Positions 19,498 through 27,819 of a stretch of DNA of 64,000 nt are shown here, piece after piece. Each line of letters opens with the position of its first letter. The first letter of the stretch is position 1. The position numbers and the translations under genes were made by a program. Origin of the DNA: Candidatus Sulfopaludibacter sp. SbA3 (lineage in GTDB: Bacteria; Acidobacteriota; Terriglobia; Bryobacterales; Bryobacteraceae); the NCBI GenBank assembly GCA_945890485.1, contig CAMDCN010000016.1:102503-166502 (forward strand). Direction: 5' to 3'. The notes beneath the pieces were generated by a model. The model did no database searches and had not been told where the DNA came from. It saw nothing but the letters and a program-made list of their open reading frames with translations.

Positions 19498-21812
19498 CGG
19501 AATTGCACCTGCATCCCGATGAGCCCGGTGGCGCCAGCGGCGCGGAAACCGTTCTCATAGTAAGTGCGGTTCAGGATCTGGTCGCCTTTGCCGTAGAGCC
19601 GCACCGAGTAAGTATCGGTACGGAGTAACTCATGGCTGAGTACGACGTCGATCTTGGTGGCGCCATCGAAGTGGAACGCCCGGCTGCCGGACCCGGCGAA
19701 GAAGGCGTTGTAGTATCCCGAAGACCGGAACAGGTCAACCGTCAACTCGGTTCTGCGGCCGAGCTGTTGGACGGCGACGGCGCTCCAGGAGTGCCGCGGG
19801 ATTCCGAGTGCATCCCAGAGGCCCCGGACGGTGAGGTCCTGATCGGTATCGGAGTTGATGAACCAGTACGATGAGCGAAGCATGGTGCCGCGCACAGGGC
19901 GCAATTCGACCGACGTTTCGATGCCGCGCGAGATCCCGCCGGAGCCGTTGTAGTAGCCGGAGTTTCGGCGGAACGGGTCGGTAGCGGGGCGGACGTAACT
20001 GGCTGAGGAGTCGAATTGTGTATTGGACACGGTGCGCGTGTAGAACAGGGTTCCGCTCAGCCGCAGTTTATCGCGGAACAGGTACTGGTCGATGCCGCCG
20101 TCGGCGGAGTTGTAGCGGTCCGGGGCGAGGCGCGGGTCGCCGTAGGGGCTGTAGACAACGCCGCCGATGGCGGAGCTGAAGAAGAAGCCCGAGCCGTAGC
20201 GTTCATAGAGCCCGGGGGCGCGGTAGGCGTTGCCGGCATGAGCGCGGAGCTTAGTTCCGGAGCGGGGGAAGAAATAGGCGAGGGCCACGTCGCCGGTCCA
20301 GGCGCGGGGTGCGGTGGCGACGGCGGCGTTCTCATAGTTGTTGGCGTTGCCGGTGTAGACGAAGCGCGGCCGGTCCAGCTTGAAGTCCTGGGTGCGGCCG
20401 GATACCGACAGAATCAGCCGCCGGGCGGCGAAGGCCATTTGGCTTGCGAAATAGAGCGAGTTCGATCGTTGGGCGGCGCGGGTTTCGACGGCCACGCGCG
20501 TGGCGCCGGCGACCCGATTGTCGTCCGCGTTCAGATAGTTTTCGTTCTCGTACTCGTAGCCTCCGGTAACGGTCCACCACGCGGTGGGCCGCCAGTTCAG
20601 GCGGGCGTCGACGGTGTCGATGTTGCCGTCGAAGTCGCTGAGGTTGGGTACGGCGGGCTGGAAGCCGACACCGGCCGGACCATTTTGAAAGTTGCGGGCG
20701 GTATTGAGGCGTTGATAGCTGATCTGCGTATCGACCGTGGGCGCCAGGATTTGGCGGTAGATCAACGCGGTGCTCCAGAAGCGGCCCGAGCGGCGGCTGT
20801 CGGGATCGTCACGTCCGGGGAAGTACGTAACGCCGGGCACCGCCGGAATGATGCCGGTGGCCGGCCAGTTGGCGGCGGGAATGCCGCTGGTGGTGGGGCT
20901 GGCGTTGGTCTGGACGAAGTCGTCGGAGACAAACAGCCGGCCGGAAAGCGAGGCCGAAGAGGCGATCGTGTATTTGGCGAAAGCCTGGGCGCCCGAACTG
21001 CGGGAAGGGTCGTTGCCATCAATGCCGTTCCGGACGTTGATGTGCAGTAGACCGGCACTATAGGCCAGTTTCTTCCAGGCTCCACCGGCGTTAGCGCGGG
21101 CGCGGAGGAGGCCGAGGCCGCCGCCCTCCACCAAAATGCCGCCATGGGCGGGACCGCCGCCGGTATCCGAGACCAGGTTGATGGCGCCACCTGCGGCGTT
21201 AGTGCCGTAGAGCGAAGATCCGGAACCGCGAAGGACTTCCACGCGGCTGAGGTTGATGATGTTCAGGTTTCCCACGAAGCCGCTGGCGTCGGCCTGGATG
21301 GCGGCGACATCGCGGAAACGGAGACCGTCGATAAGGACGGCGGTGGCTTCGGCGCGTAGGCCGCGGGTGCGGATGGTGGAAAGTTGGCCGGGACCGCCCA
21401 AATTGCGGATGAGCAGGCCGGGAACGTCGCGGAGAGCTTCGGCGACGTTGTTTTCATTGCGGCGGGAAAGATCGGCGGCGTCGAGCACGCTGGTGGATTT
21501 AGCGGCTTCGTCGAGTGTTTGGGCGGCGCCTTCGGCGGTAATCACAATGCGTTGATCGACTCCGGCGATTTCGAGTCGAATCTCCTGGTTGTCCTCCACT
21601 TCCCGCGAGACGCGACGGAAGCCTTCGGCTGAGATTTCCACAAGGGCCCGGCCTTCGACGTTGGGAAACTCAAAGCGACCCATTTGGGTGCGGGTTCGTT
21701 CGATGGAGGTGCCCCGATAAAGCAGCACTTCGGCGCCGTCCACGGGTTTCCCCTGCGGATCCGCCACGAGACCGTGGAGTCCGGCAAAACAAATCAAGAA
21801 TAGAGAAATCAT
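19494..21812 (-). CDS. btuB: TonB-dependent outer-membrane cobalamin receptor
   Basis: 772 residues. After a short signal peptide comes a carboxypeptidase-regulatory-like beta domain (about 14-85; GLVADPQGKPVDGAEVLLYR), common in acidobacterial receptors. Then follow a TonB-box-like strand (RIVITAEGA), the plug domain (about 110-225; VAEALRDVPGLLIRNLGG, VLIDGLRFRDV, VEVLRGSGSSLYGTNAAGG) and a long beta barrel ending in aromatic-rich strands (final residues MQVQFR). It is the first gene after the cobalamin riboswitch and is coupled by 4-base overlaps to binding protein and ABC genes, so B12 or a corrinoid is the likely ligand. The leader bases CAGGAGCGTAATG give a good ribosome binding site. 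Confidence 0.9.
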   Translation of the reverse strand: MISLFLICFAGLHGLVADPQGKPVDGAEVLLYRGTSIERTRTQMGRFEFPNVEGRALVEISAEGFRRVSREVEDNQEIRLEIAGVDQRIVITAEGAAQTLDEAAKSTSVLDAADLSRRNENNVAEALRDVPGLLIRNLGGPGQLSTIRTRGLRAEATAVLIDGLRFRDVAAIQADASGFVGNLNIINLSRVEVLRGSGSSLYGTNAAGGAINLVSDTGGGPAHGGILVEGGGLGLLRARANAGGAWKKLAYSAGLLHINVRNGIDGNDPSRSSGAQAFAKYTIASSASLSGRLFVSDDFVQTNASPTTSGIPAANWPATGIIPAVPGVTYFPGRDDPDSRRSGRFWSTALIYRQILAPTVDTQISYQRLNTARNFQNGPAGVGFQPAVPNLSDFDGNIDTVDARLNWRPTAWWTVTGGYEYENENYLNADDNRVAGATRVAVETRAAQRSNSLYFASQMAFAARRLILSVSGRTQDFKLDRPRFVYTGNANNYENAAVATAPRAWTGDVALAYFFPRSGTKLRAHAGNAYRAPGLYERYGSGFFFSSAIGGVVYSPYGDPRLAPDRYNSADGGIDQYLFRDKLRLSGTLFYTRTVSNTQFDSSASYVRPATDPFRRNSGYYNGSGGISRGIETSVELRPVRGTMLRSSYWFINSDTDQDLTVRGLWDALGIPRHSWSAVAVQQLGRRTELTVDLFRSSGYYNAFFAGSGSRAFHFDGATKIDVVLSHELLRTDTYSVRLYGKGDQILNRTYYENGFRAAGATGLIGMQVQFR

Positions 21813-21867
21813 TACGCTCCTGCCCCTCCCTCGAGGGCATAGTGAAATCAGCCATGGTTGGCTGTTC

Positions 21868-22040
21868 CGGGCAGGTTTTCGGACTTCAGGGCGCTTTCGC
21901 CTACCGGCGGCTACTTCCCAACTCGAAGGTAAGAGTCAGTGTGTGGATGCCGCTTTCGTTCCCTGTTACCGCTGCGGGGCAGTCCTGGATTCTCACCAGG
22001 TTCCCTTTTAATCCCCGGCCGCGAAGCCGGAGCACCTCAG
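21868..22040 (-). promoter_or_regulatory. Cobalamin (B12) riboswitch
   Basis: Read on the minus strand, the leader has the conserved order AAAGGGAA - GGTGAGAATCC (plus positions about 21990-22008), then CTGCCCCGC (plus 21974-21982), and the B12 box AGTCCGAAAACCTGCC (plus 21871-21886). The elements occur in correct order within about 170 nt directly upstream of the TonB receptor gene. Downstream, CAGCCA-ACCA-TGGCTG (plus 21850-21865) can form a small hairpin before the ribosome binding site; there is no T run, so control is probably at translation. Expected effect: repression of uptake genes when adenosylcobalamin is abundant. Confidence 0.95.
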
Positions 22041-22044
22041 AAGT

Positions 22045-24258
22045 CTAGAGAATAGCACGGCGAAGGCGCCAGACCAGCAAAACGGCGATGAGTGAGGAGA
22101 GGGCAAGTAGAACGGCGCCGGCGAGAACGCTGCGGGGCCGGTAGACGAAGTTGACAGTGTGGGTGCCGCCGGGCACGACGATGCCGCGGACGAGTGTGTA
22201 GGCTTCGTAGATCGGTGCATCCTTCTGGTCGACGGTGGCGGTCCAGCCGGGGGCGTAGGTGTCCGTGAGGATCACCATGCCGCGACAGGCCATGTTCACG
22301 TCAAGGACGACTCGTCCGGGCGTGTGGCTGCGGACGGTAACGGTGTCCGGGCCGGGGCAGCGTTCGAGGGCGGGTGGGTCGACATCGAGAAAGGTCTTCT
22401 GCGCCAGTTCCAGTTCCATCTGGTTGAGATGGTCCCCGGCGCCGCGGCGGTCGGCGATGCGAAAGGCGTCGTGGACGGCAAAGGCTCGCGGCAGGACATC
22501 AGGGTTGGCGAAGACTTTTAACGTGGAAGCGCCAGTGAAAACCTCCTGTTTGTGGAATTCAGTCGGTTGGCTGCCGACGGCGAAGCCGACGCCCAGCAAG
22601 CGCTTCAGAGCCGGGGTGTGGAACCCGTGCTGACGGACATTGAGCGGCAGGCTCGCCAGATAGCCGGCGTCCTGATGGAGGCCGTGCCAGTCGCCGAAGT
22701 TGTAGGAGATCTGCTTCTCATCCACCTGAACGCGGCGAAGGCCTGGCTGCTGCCGAAGGAACTGGGCGATGTCTCGGTGCTGATCCAACGAATTGAGCAG
22801 GGCCATAGCGGGTTCAAAGGAGCGGTGGGGCAGCATCGAGGTACCTCCGTTGCTGATTTCCACCATCGCCAGCAACATGGCTCCGGCACAGAGGGAAGGC
22901 CAGGTGATACTGCGGGATTTCCATCCATGCAGCAGGAGGCCAAACAGCAGGGCGGCGAAGGCGCTCATCAGCTCGCCGTCGTCTGTACGGCGTTCGAACT
23001 CTTTGGCCTTAACCATTCCGAACCGGAGGAGGAACACCAGGGTGCCGAAGGCCAAGGCGGCATTGCGGATCCGGGCGATCCATGGGCTGTCGGGCTGCTC
23101 GCGGAGACGATCGAGACCGAGAGCGGCCAGCATGCCTGCGCCCAGTGAAAAGAGCACGATGGCCATCGAAGGGCTGCGAGCCTTGTCGACTTCCGGCAGC
23201 AGGCTGTAGAGGATACCGTGGAATGCGGTGTATCCCGAAAGCGAGTAGATCAGTCCGCCGAGGGCGACGGCCGCCATGGCGCGCGCCGGCCAATGCCGCC
23301 ACGCCAAGGCCACCCCGGCAAGAGCGAGCGAAAAGAGTGTGGCGCCCAGGAACGGGTCGGAGTTGATGAATAGGCCGGGGAACAAAATGCCGAGGAGCGA
23401 AGCGGGTTGCAGCCCGAAATCGCTGAGGACGGTGTACGGAACCTTTTGGCCCCAAGTGAGCGGCTCGGAAGCGCCAACCCAGCGGACCGACAGCCGGCCG
23501 TACTCCATGGCGGGAAGAATCTGCAGCGCTCCGGCGGCTCCCGCCATGAGCCAGAAGGCGCCGAAGGCGGGCGCCAGGCGGCGATCCCGAACGAGCATCC
23601 AGAGCCAAAGGCCGAGGGAGGCAAGCGAGAGGAAGATGGGGATTTGATGATGGCCGCTCAACCACGCAACACCGAGGGCGAAACCGCCAAGTGCCGCCGG
23701 GACAATAGGCCGCTCGGATCGGGCGGTTCGAAGCAGGCCGAGCAGTACGAGTGGGATCCAGGTGGCGCCATTGAACATCTGCGGCCAGTCCAGGCGGCCC
23801 AGCAGACCCGTGAGCGGGAAGGTCACTCCTCCCGCCAAGGCTGCCCAGCGGCGGCAGCCCAACTCGCGGGCGAGTCGATAGGCGAAGACCGCCATCAGGA
23901 GATGCGTAATGACGAAATACCAGTGCAGAACCTTGGCGCTGAGATAGCCATCGCGGAGTGGCATCAGGAACAGGAGCCAGTTGAGAGGGTAGGCCGTCCC
24001 AGGCTGCGCCTGGCCGATCAGGGATTGGCCACCGTAGTGGTTCGGATCCCAAAGCGCGATGCGCCCGGCCTGCCATTCGCGAGCCTGAAACTGCAACCAG
24101 GGAAGCACTTGGTTGACATTGTCCTGGCCGCCGAGCCAGGTGAACTGATCGGTGAGGACGAGTTTCCAATAAGCGCCGAGGATGAAGGCGACGAGGAGCA
24201 AAGCGGCCGCCCAACGGCTAAGGTCAGGTTGATCGAGTTGGGGAGGGGTCTCGCTCAT
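22045..24258 (-). CDS. YfhO-family polytopic membrane protein
   Basis: 737 residues with about a dozen TM helices over the first 480 residues and a soluble C-terminal domain before a last pair of helices. Motifs fit the bacterial YfhO family: GGQDNVNQVLPWLQFQAREW (loop after TM1), LWDPNHYGGQSLIGQAQPG, and later VVPGGTHTVNFVYRPRS before the last helix. YfhO proteins resemble GT-C glycosyltransferases and are linked to glycosylation of cell-wall polymers in Firmicutes; the acidobacterial role is unknown. It is followed after only about five bases by the B12 riboswitch, with no terminator visible. Its start lies nine bases downstream of the stop of the decayed response regulator. Confidence 0.82.
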   Translation of the reverse strand: MSETPPQLDQPDLSRWAAALLLVAFILGAYWKLVLTDQFTWLGGQDNVNQVLPWLQFQAREWQAGRIALWDPNHYGGQSLIGQAQPGTAYPLNWLLFLMPLRDGYLSAKVLHWYFVITHLLMAVFAYRLARELGCRRWAALAGGVTFPLTGLLGRLDWPQMFNGATWIPLVLLGLLRTARSERPIVPAALGGFALGVAWLSGHHQIPIFLSLASLGLWLWMLVRDRRLAPAFGAFWLMAGAAGALQILPAMEYGRLSVRWVGASEPLTWGQKVPYTVLSDFGLQPASLLGILFPGLFINSDPFLGATLFSLALAGVALAWRHWPARAMAAVALGGLIYSLSGYTAFHGILYSLLPEVDKARSPSMAIVLFSLGAGMLAALGLDRLREQPDSPWIARIRNAALAFGTLVFLLRFGMVKAKEFERRTDDGELMSAFAALLFGLLLHGWKSRSITWPSLCAGAMLLAMVEISNGGTSMLPHRSFEPAMALLNSLDQHRDIAQFLRQQPGLRRVQVDEKQISYNFGDWHGLHQDAGYLASLPLNVRQHGFHTPALKRLLGVGFAVGSQPTEFHKQEVFTGASTLKVFANPDVLPRAFAVHDAFRIADRRGAGDHLNQMELELAQKTFLDVDPPALERCPGPDTVTVRSHTPGRVVLDVNMACRGMVILTDTYAPGWTATVDQKDAPIYEAYTLVRGIVVPGGTHTVNFVYRPRSVLAGAVLLALSSLIAVLLVWRLRRAIL
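22049..22057 (-). promoter_or_regulatory. Candidate extended -10 promoter for the B12 operon
   Basis: On the minus strand, TGC-TATTCT matches an extended -10 element (TGn-TATAAT, 4 of 6). It lies inside the last codons of the YfhO gene. Transcription would begin about 22042, exactly at the riboswitch 5' end. No good -35 was found. Confidence 0.35.
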
Positions 24259-24267
24259 CCAACAAGT

Positions 24268-24705
24268 CTAGATCATGCCGAGTTCGAGGCCTTTCAGCAC
24301 AGCGCGCGAGCGTTCCCGGACGCCGAGTTTGGCCATCACCGTCGAAACGTGACTCTTCACCGTGCCTACGCTCGTCGTGAGGAGCTCGCCGATTTCCCGG
24401 TTGCGATAGCCGCCGGCGACGAGACGGAGAACCTGTAACTCGCGCGGCGTCAGGGTCTCGATGATGTCCCACTCGCTTGGCGGAGCGGGAAGGCGTTCGG
24501 CGCTCCGCTCGATGCGTTCCTTGATGGCGGGCCTGATCAACGTACCGCCCCTGGCAACGACATGGATGGCGTCGGCGAGCCGCTGCCGCACCGCTAAGCC
24601 GTCCAGGTTGGGCATACGAACGACGAGGAGGACGAAGTCAGGCTGCAAAACGCGGATCCCGCCGCGGACCAATTGATCATTATCCACTCAAAGCACCCGA
24701 ATCAT
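24268..24705 (-). pseudogene. Decayed LuxR/NarL-type response regulator
   Basis: The C-terminal LuxR helix-turn-helix is intact (LTPRELQVLRLVAGGYRNRE, then VGTVKSHVSTVMAKLGVRER). The receiver is ruined in three ways. From the ancestral ATG at 24705 the frame reads M-I-R-V-L then TGA at codon 6. Most of the segment between the first helix and 'PDFVLL' is deleted, as is the beta4-beta5 region. The phosphoacceptor in the expected 'LMDxRMP' is Val (LLVVRMP). A GTG at 24687 could still give a 139-residue product. The ancestral ATG overlaps the stop of the histidine kinase remnant (ATGA), the usual coupling of such pairs. Confidence 0.85.
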
Positions 24706-25012
24706 TCGCGCTCCGCGCTCAAGGGCATCTCGACCCGGTGGCCGAAGCCGGCGCCCTCGGCGGTTTCGACAAATAACCACCCGCCAAACTGCTCCAGGCG
24801 CTCCCGCACACCACGGAGTCCGTCGCCTTCGATCAGGTCGCCGCAACCTTTCCCGTCGTCCCGCGCCTCCAGTTTCTAAGAGTGATCATCTCCTGGACGC
24901 AGCGGAACAGCGCGTGCGCCCGGGCCGGGTCCGCCATTTCGAGATCGTTGCGGATATCGAAGTGAACCGCTGGATGCACAACGGCGGCGGAAGGCTGCGG
25001 TACCGCTAGACC
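24702..25012 (-). pseudogene. Remnant of the partner NarL-type histidine kinase
   Basis: Two pieces of a HisKA_3/HATPase kinase can be read in different frames. The upstream piece (about 25012-24880) reads HFDIRNDLEMADPARAHALF then RCVQEMIT, the usual start of the ATPase domain. The downstream piece (about 24870-24702) reads LEARDDGKGCG...GDGLRGVRERLEQFGGWLFV, the G boxes and end. The N-box part (expected NAxRHA...) is missing between them and the frame shifts there. Everything upstream (sensor, dimerisation) is lost. The stop TGA overlaps the ancestral regulator ATG. Confidence 0.8.
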
Positions 25013-25064
25013 AACATTGATCGTGGCTTCCTTGGGCATTGCGCCGACGACTTCTGTGCTGGCT

Positions 25065-25469
25065 CCGCCGAACTGGCCTGCGGGGGACCTGATCCCCACC
25101 TATTTTCCCGGCGCGGAGCCGCGGATTGCGAATGCGGGCGTCGTCAATGCGGCAACGCTGCGGCCCGGTCCTGTCGTGGCCGGTAGCGCTGTGACGGTGT
25201 TCGGTTTCAATTTGGCTGGCCAACCGGTGCGGGGGAACGGGACGCTTGTTGAGCCGCTGCGGAGTGGGTCCGATCAGGTGACCGTGCAGGTGCCGCTGTC
25301 CGCGAAGGGTGTGACCCGGTACGAATAGCCTCAAGCGGCCCACGGCGGCGGGTTCGGTAGTGGTTATCTTTACCAGCAGGTGAATCTGCGCTTGCCGGCC
25401 TCCCTTTCGCCGGGCCCGGCAAATCTCAGCCTGGGCGCGCCGACGGAGGTGACCCTGGCCGTGCGCTAG
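25065..25469 (+). pseudogene. Remnant of a Solibacter-type C-terminal-domain (TIGR03437-like) protein
   Basis: One reading frame shows ANAGVVNAATLRPGPVVAGS, then AVTVFGFNLAG, as in the start of the acidobacterial C-terminal domain ('VVNAASFxPGxVAPGSIVTIFGTNLA'). It then reads QVTVQVPLSAKGVTRYE and an in-frame TAG (25326-25328). The same frame continues with YQQVNLRLPASLSPGPANLS and ends TEVTLAVR-stop, the usual domain end. The middle is deleted and the upstream protein is missing. The final TAG shares CTAG with the stop of the convergent M20 gene. Confidence 0.75.
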
Positions 25470-26584
25470 TGGAACTGTTGCAGAAAGCCGAGCTGGAACT
25501 CGAATGCGGTCAGAACCTGATCGCATTCCACATACTCGATCGCCGCATGGGCGCGATCGATGCTGCCAGGTCCAAAGATCAAACTGGGTATTCCGGCACG
25601 GGCGAGTTTGCTGGCGTCGCTGCCGAAGGGGACGCCGGCGGCCGCGGGGTCAAGACCCAGGGATTGGAGTACGTTCTGAGCGGCCAGCACGGCCGGTTCG
25701 CTTGGGTTCGTTTCGAGAGGGCCATCGGCGAGATAGGGCGAGTCTGGTTCGATGGTGATGCCTGGCAATTCGGCGAGGCGGGCGTTGGTGGCGGCCCAAA
25801 CCGACTGCGGATCCTCGCCGGGAAGGAGGCGGCGGTCGATGGAGATCTCGCAGAGCTCGGGGACGAAGTTGATCTGCTCGCCGCCGCGGATTAAGCCGAC
25901 ATTCAGCGTGGCGGGACCGAGAAGCGGATGAGCGGGGGTAGGAATCGCTTCGTCGAGGGCGCGGAGAACGTGGGCCATGTCCTGGATGGCGCTGCGGCCC
26001 AGATGAGGCTTGGCGCTGTGAGCGGCTTTGCCGCGGGTGCGAAGGCGCCACCGCAGCACGCCTTTCGCGGCTGTGACAGCCCGGAGTTCGGTTGGTTCTG
26101 CCACGATGGCCGCGTCGGCCCGGAGCCCGTCTTCGCAGAGCTTCCGAACGCCGAGGAACGTATACTCTTCATCGACCACGGCGGCGAGCCAAACTTCGCA
26201 CGGAGGCGTGATGCCGCGCTCCTTGAGATGAGCGAGAGCGTGCATCATCGTGGCGAGACCGGCTTTGGTGTCGCAGGAACCGCGGCCGTATAGCTTGCCG
26301 TCGGTGATGACGGGATCAAACGGGTCAATCGTCATGCCCGTGGTAGAGACGGTGTCCATGTGGGCTTCGAGGATGATGCGGCGGCCCGGTTGGGAGCCAG
26401 GCAGACGGGCGATGACGTTGTCGCGGCCCGGCACGACGGTTTGACGCCAAGTTTCAATGCCGCGGCGGGCGAAAAAGGCTTCAACGTATTGCGCCACTTC
26501 TTCTTCGCCGACGCCGCCTTCGTAGGACGGATTGATGCTGTTGATTCTTACGAGGTCGGCGAGGGTGCTGAGGATGTCGTTCAT
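25466..26584 (-). CDS. M20-family metallopeptidase (ArgE/DapE/CPG2-like)
   Basis: About 372 residues, normal for the family. Metal-ligand motifs are in place: EAHMDTVS (His and Asp), GSCDTKAGLA (bridging Asp), VVDEEYTFLG (catalytic Glu-Glu), IVAEPTEL, and the C-terminal IFGPGSIDRAHAAIEYV (His). Such enzymes remove acyl groups from amino acids, for example acetylornithine or succinyl-diaminopimelate; the substrate cannot be fixed from motifs. The start ATG 26584 overlaps the TGA of the upstream transporter gene (ATGA). The frame upstream is the transporter in another frame and is not part of this gene. The MFS coupling suggests a peptide or acylated amino acid is imported and hydrolysed. Confidence 0.88.
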   Translation of the reverse strand: MNDILSTLADLVRINSINPSYEGGVGEEEVAQYVEAFFARRGIETWRQTVVPGRDNVIARLPGSQPGRRIILEAHMDTVSTTGMTIDPFDPVITDGKLYGRGSCDTKAGLATMMHALAHLKERGITPPCEVWLAAVVDEEYTFLGVRKLCEDGLRADAAIVAEPTELRAVTAAKGVLRWRLRTRGKAAHSAKPHLGRSAIQDMAHVLRALDEAIPTPAHPLLGPATLNVGLIRGGEQINFVPELCEISIDRRLLPGEDPQSVWAATNARLAELPGITIEPDSPYLADGPLETNPSEPAVLAAQNVLQSLGLDPAAAGVPFGSDASKLARAGIPSLIFGPGSIDRAHAAIEYVECDQVLTAFEFQLGFLQQFH

Positions 26585-27795
26585 TCGTTCCATTTGACGG
26601 GCTGTATCTTCCCCACCATGATCCAATAACTGGCCGCGCCGAGGAGCAGGACGCCGGCGGAGGCCCAGAAGGCGAGTGAAAACGAACCGGTCTCCTTGAC
26701 GATCCATCCGGTGAAGAGCGGGGAAAGGACGCCGCCGAGATTACCGATCGCATTCTGGATGCCGGTCCAGCGGCCGGCGGCCATTGGGCCGGCAAGGGTT
26801 TGCGAAATCGCCCAGACGTTGGACGTGAACAGGCCGAGGAATACGCAGGCGGCGGTAATGAGGGCAATTGAGTGGTCGGCGCTCGAAACAATCGCCGCGG
26901 GCAGGATGGCCACTCCGCAGAGGACAAGGCCCGACACGGCGTACGTCATCCGGACACGGCTGGCCGAAGCGCCTCGGGCGATACAGCGGTCCGAACTCCA
27001 GCCGCCGGCAAGCGAGGAGAGGCCCATCGCCCAGAACGGCGTGGAGCCGAGGGTCGCCATGCTACTCATCGAAAGGCCGCGTTCCTGCACCAGGTAGGTC
27101 GGAAGCCAGGAGAGAAGAAAGTACCAAACATAGCCAAGAGCGAACATCCCAATGGAAGTGCCCCATAGCTGCCGGAGGCGAAGCATATCGCCCCAGCCGG
27201 GGCGGCGAGCCACGGCGCCGGTTTCGACGATCTCGTCCGGCACGCGGACCAGCAACCATGGAATCAACCAGACGAGACTGCCCAGTCCAGCGACCAGGAA
27301 CATGGCGCGCCACCCATAGTTGGCCACCGCCAAGCCGCCGAGGAGGGTGCTGAGGCCCGGGCCTGCTTTGGTGCCCACATCGACCAGAGCATTGGCGAGG
27401 CCACGGCGCTCTTCCGGGAAGAAGCGGACGATGATCTTCGAGGACGCTGGAAACGCGACGCTTTCGCCAGCGCCCAGAAACAGGCGCGCGACGAGCAGAG
27501 CGCCGAAGCTCTCCACCAAGCCAACCGCGGCCGTCGCCAATGACCAGATCAGGAAGGCCGCCGCGTAGACCCAGCGGAGCGGATACCGGTCCACCAGCGC
27601 CCCAGCGACTAACTGAAAACTGGCATAACTCCAAAAGAAGGCGGAAAAGAGAACGCCCATATCGGCGGGTGACAGTTGTAAGTCACGGGAGATCTGCGGA
27701 GCGGAGACGGAGAGCGCTCCGCGGTCCAGATAATTGATCACTAGAGACGCGACCAACAGCGCCAACAGTACGTTCGCCACCCCGGCTTTTCGCAT
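26581..27795 (-). CDS. MFS transporter (ACS-like)
   Basis: About 404 residues and 12 hydrophobic helices. Helix 1 ends with the NYLDRGALSVSAPQI motif typical of the anion:cation symporter group. The loop 2-3 motif is DRYPLRWV, and GESVAFPASSKIIVRFFPEE lies in helix 4-5. I choose ATG 27795 (MRKAGVANVLL); the longer frame upstream would run into the divergent amidohydrolase gene. Only 24 bases separate the two start codons. The stop overlaps the M20 peptidase ATG. The substrate is probably a carboxylate or acylated amino acid, by neighbourhood and family only. Confidence 0.85.
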   Translation of the reverse strand: MRKAGVANVLLALLVASLVINYLDRGALSVSAPQISRDLQLSPADMGVLFSAFFWSYASFQLVAGALVDRYPLRWVYAAAFLIWSLATAAVGLVESFGALLVARLFLGAGESVAFPASSKIIVRFFPEERRGLANALVDVGTKAGPGLSTLLGGLAVANYGWRAMFLVAGLGSLVWLIPWLLVRVPDEIVETGAVARRPGWGDMLRLRQLWGTSIGMFALGYVWYFLLSWLPTYLVQERGLSMSSMATLGSTPFWAMGLSSLAGGWSSDRCIARGASASRVRMTYAVSGLVLCGVAILPAAIVSSADHSIALITAACVFLGLFTSNVWAISQTLAGPMAAGRWTGIQNAIGNLGGVLSPLFTGWIVKETGSFSLAFWASAGVLLLGAASYWIMVGKIQPVKWNE

Positions 27796-27800
27796 CTGGA

Positions 27801-27810
27801 CAGTATACTG
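27801..27810. promoter_or_regulatory. Palindrome in a 24-base divergent spacer
   Basis: CAGTATACTG is a perfect 10-bp palindrome in the 24 bases between the MFS and amidohydrolase start codons. TATACT resembles a -10 box on both strands, but no -35 matches. Either transcript would be nearly leaderless. Confidence 0.3.
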
Positions 27811-27819
27811 GCGAAAGCT

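Noticed and set aside
20016..21050. 344-codon open frame antisense to the TonB receptor gene
   Set aside because: High-GC shadow of the real gene: low-complexity Gly/Val/Ala/Asp composition, no family motifs, and the receptor frame is clearly homologous.
23407..24438. 343-codon open frame antisense to the YfhO-like gene
   Set aside because: Runs antisense across YfhO and the regulator remnant, has no motifs, and its composition is that of a reverse-complement shadow.
25017..25328. Short plus-strand open frame as a real small gene
   Set aside because: Its sequence matches the start and middle of a TIGR03437-like domain, and the same frame continues after the TAG to the domain end, so it is a remnant. 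Its first part is antisense to the kinase remnant.
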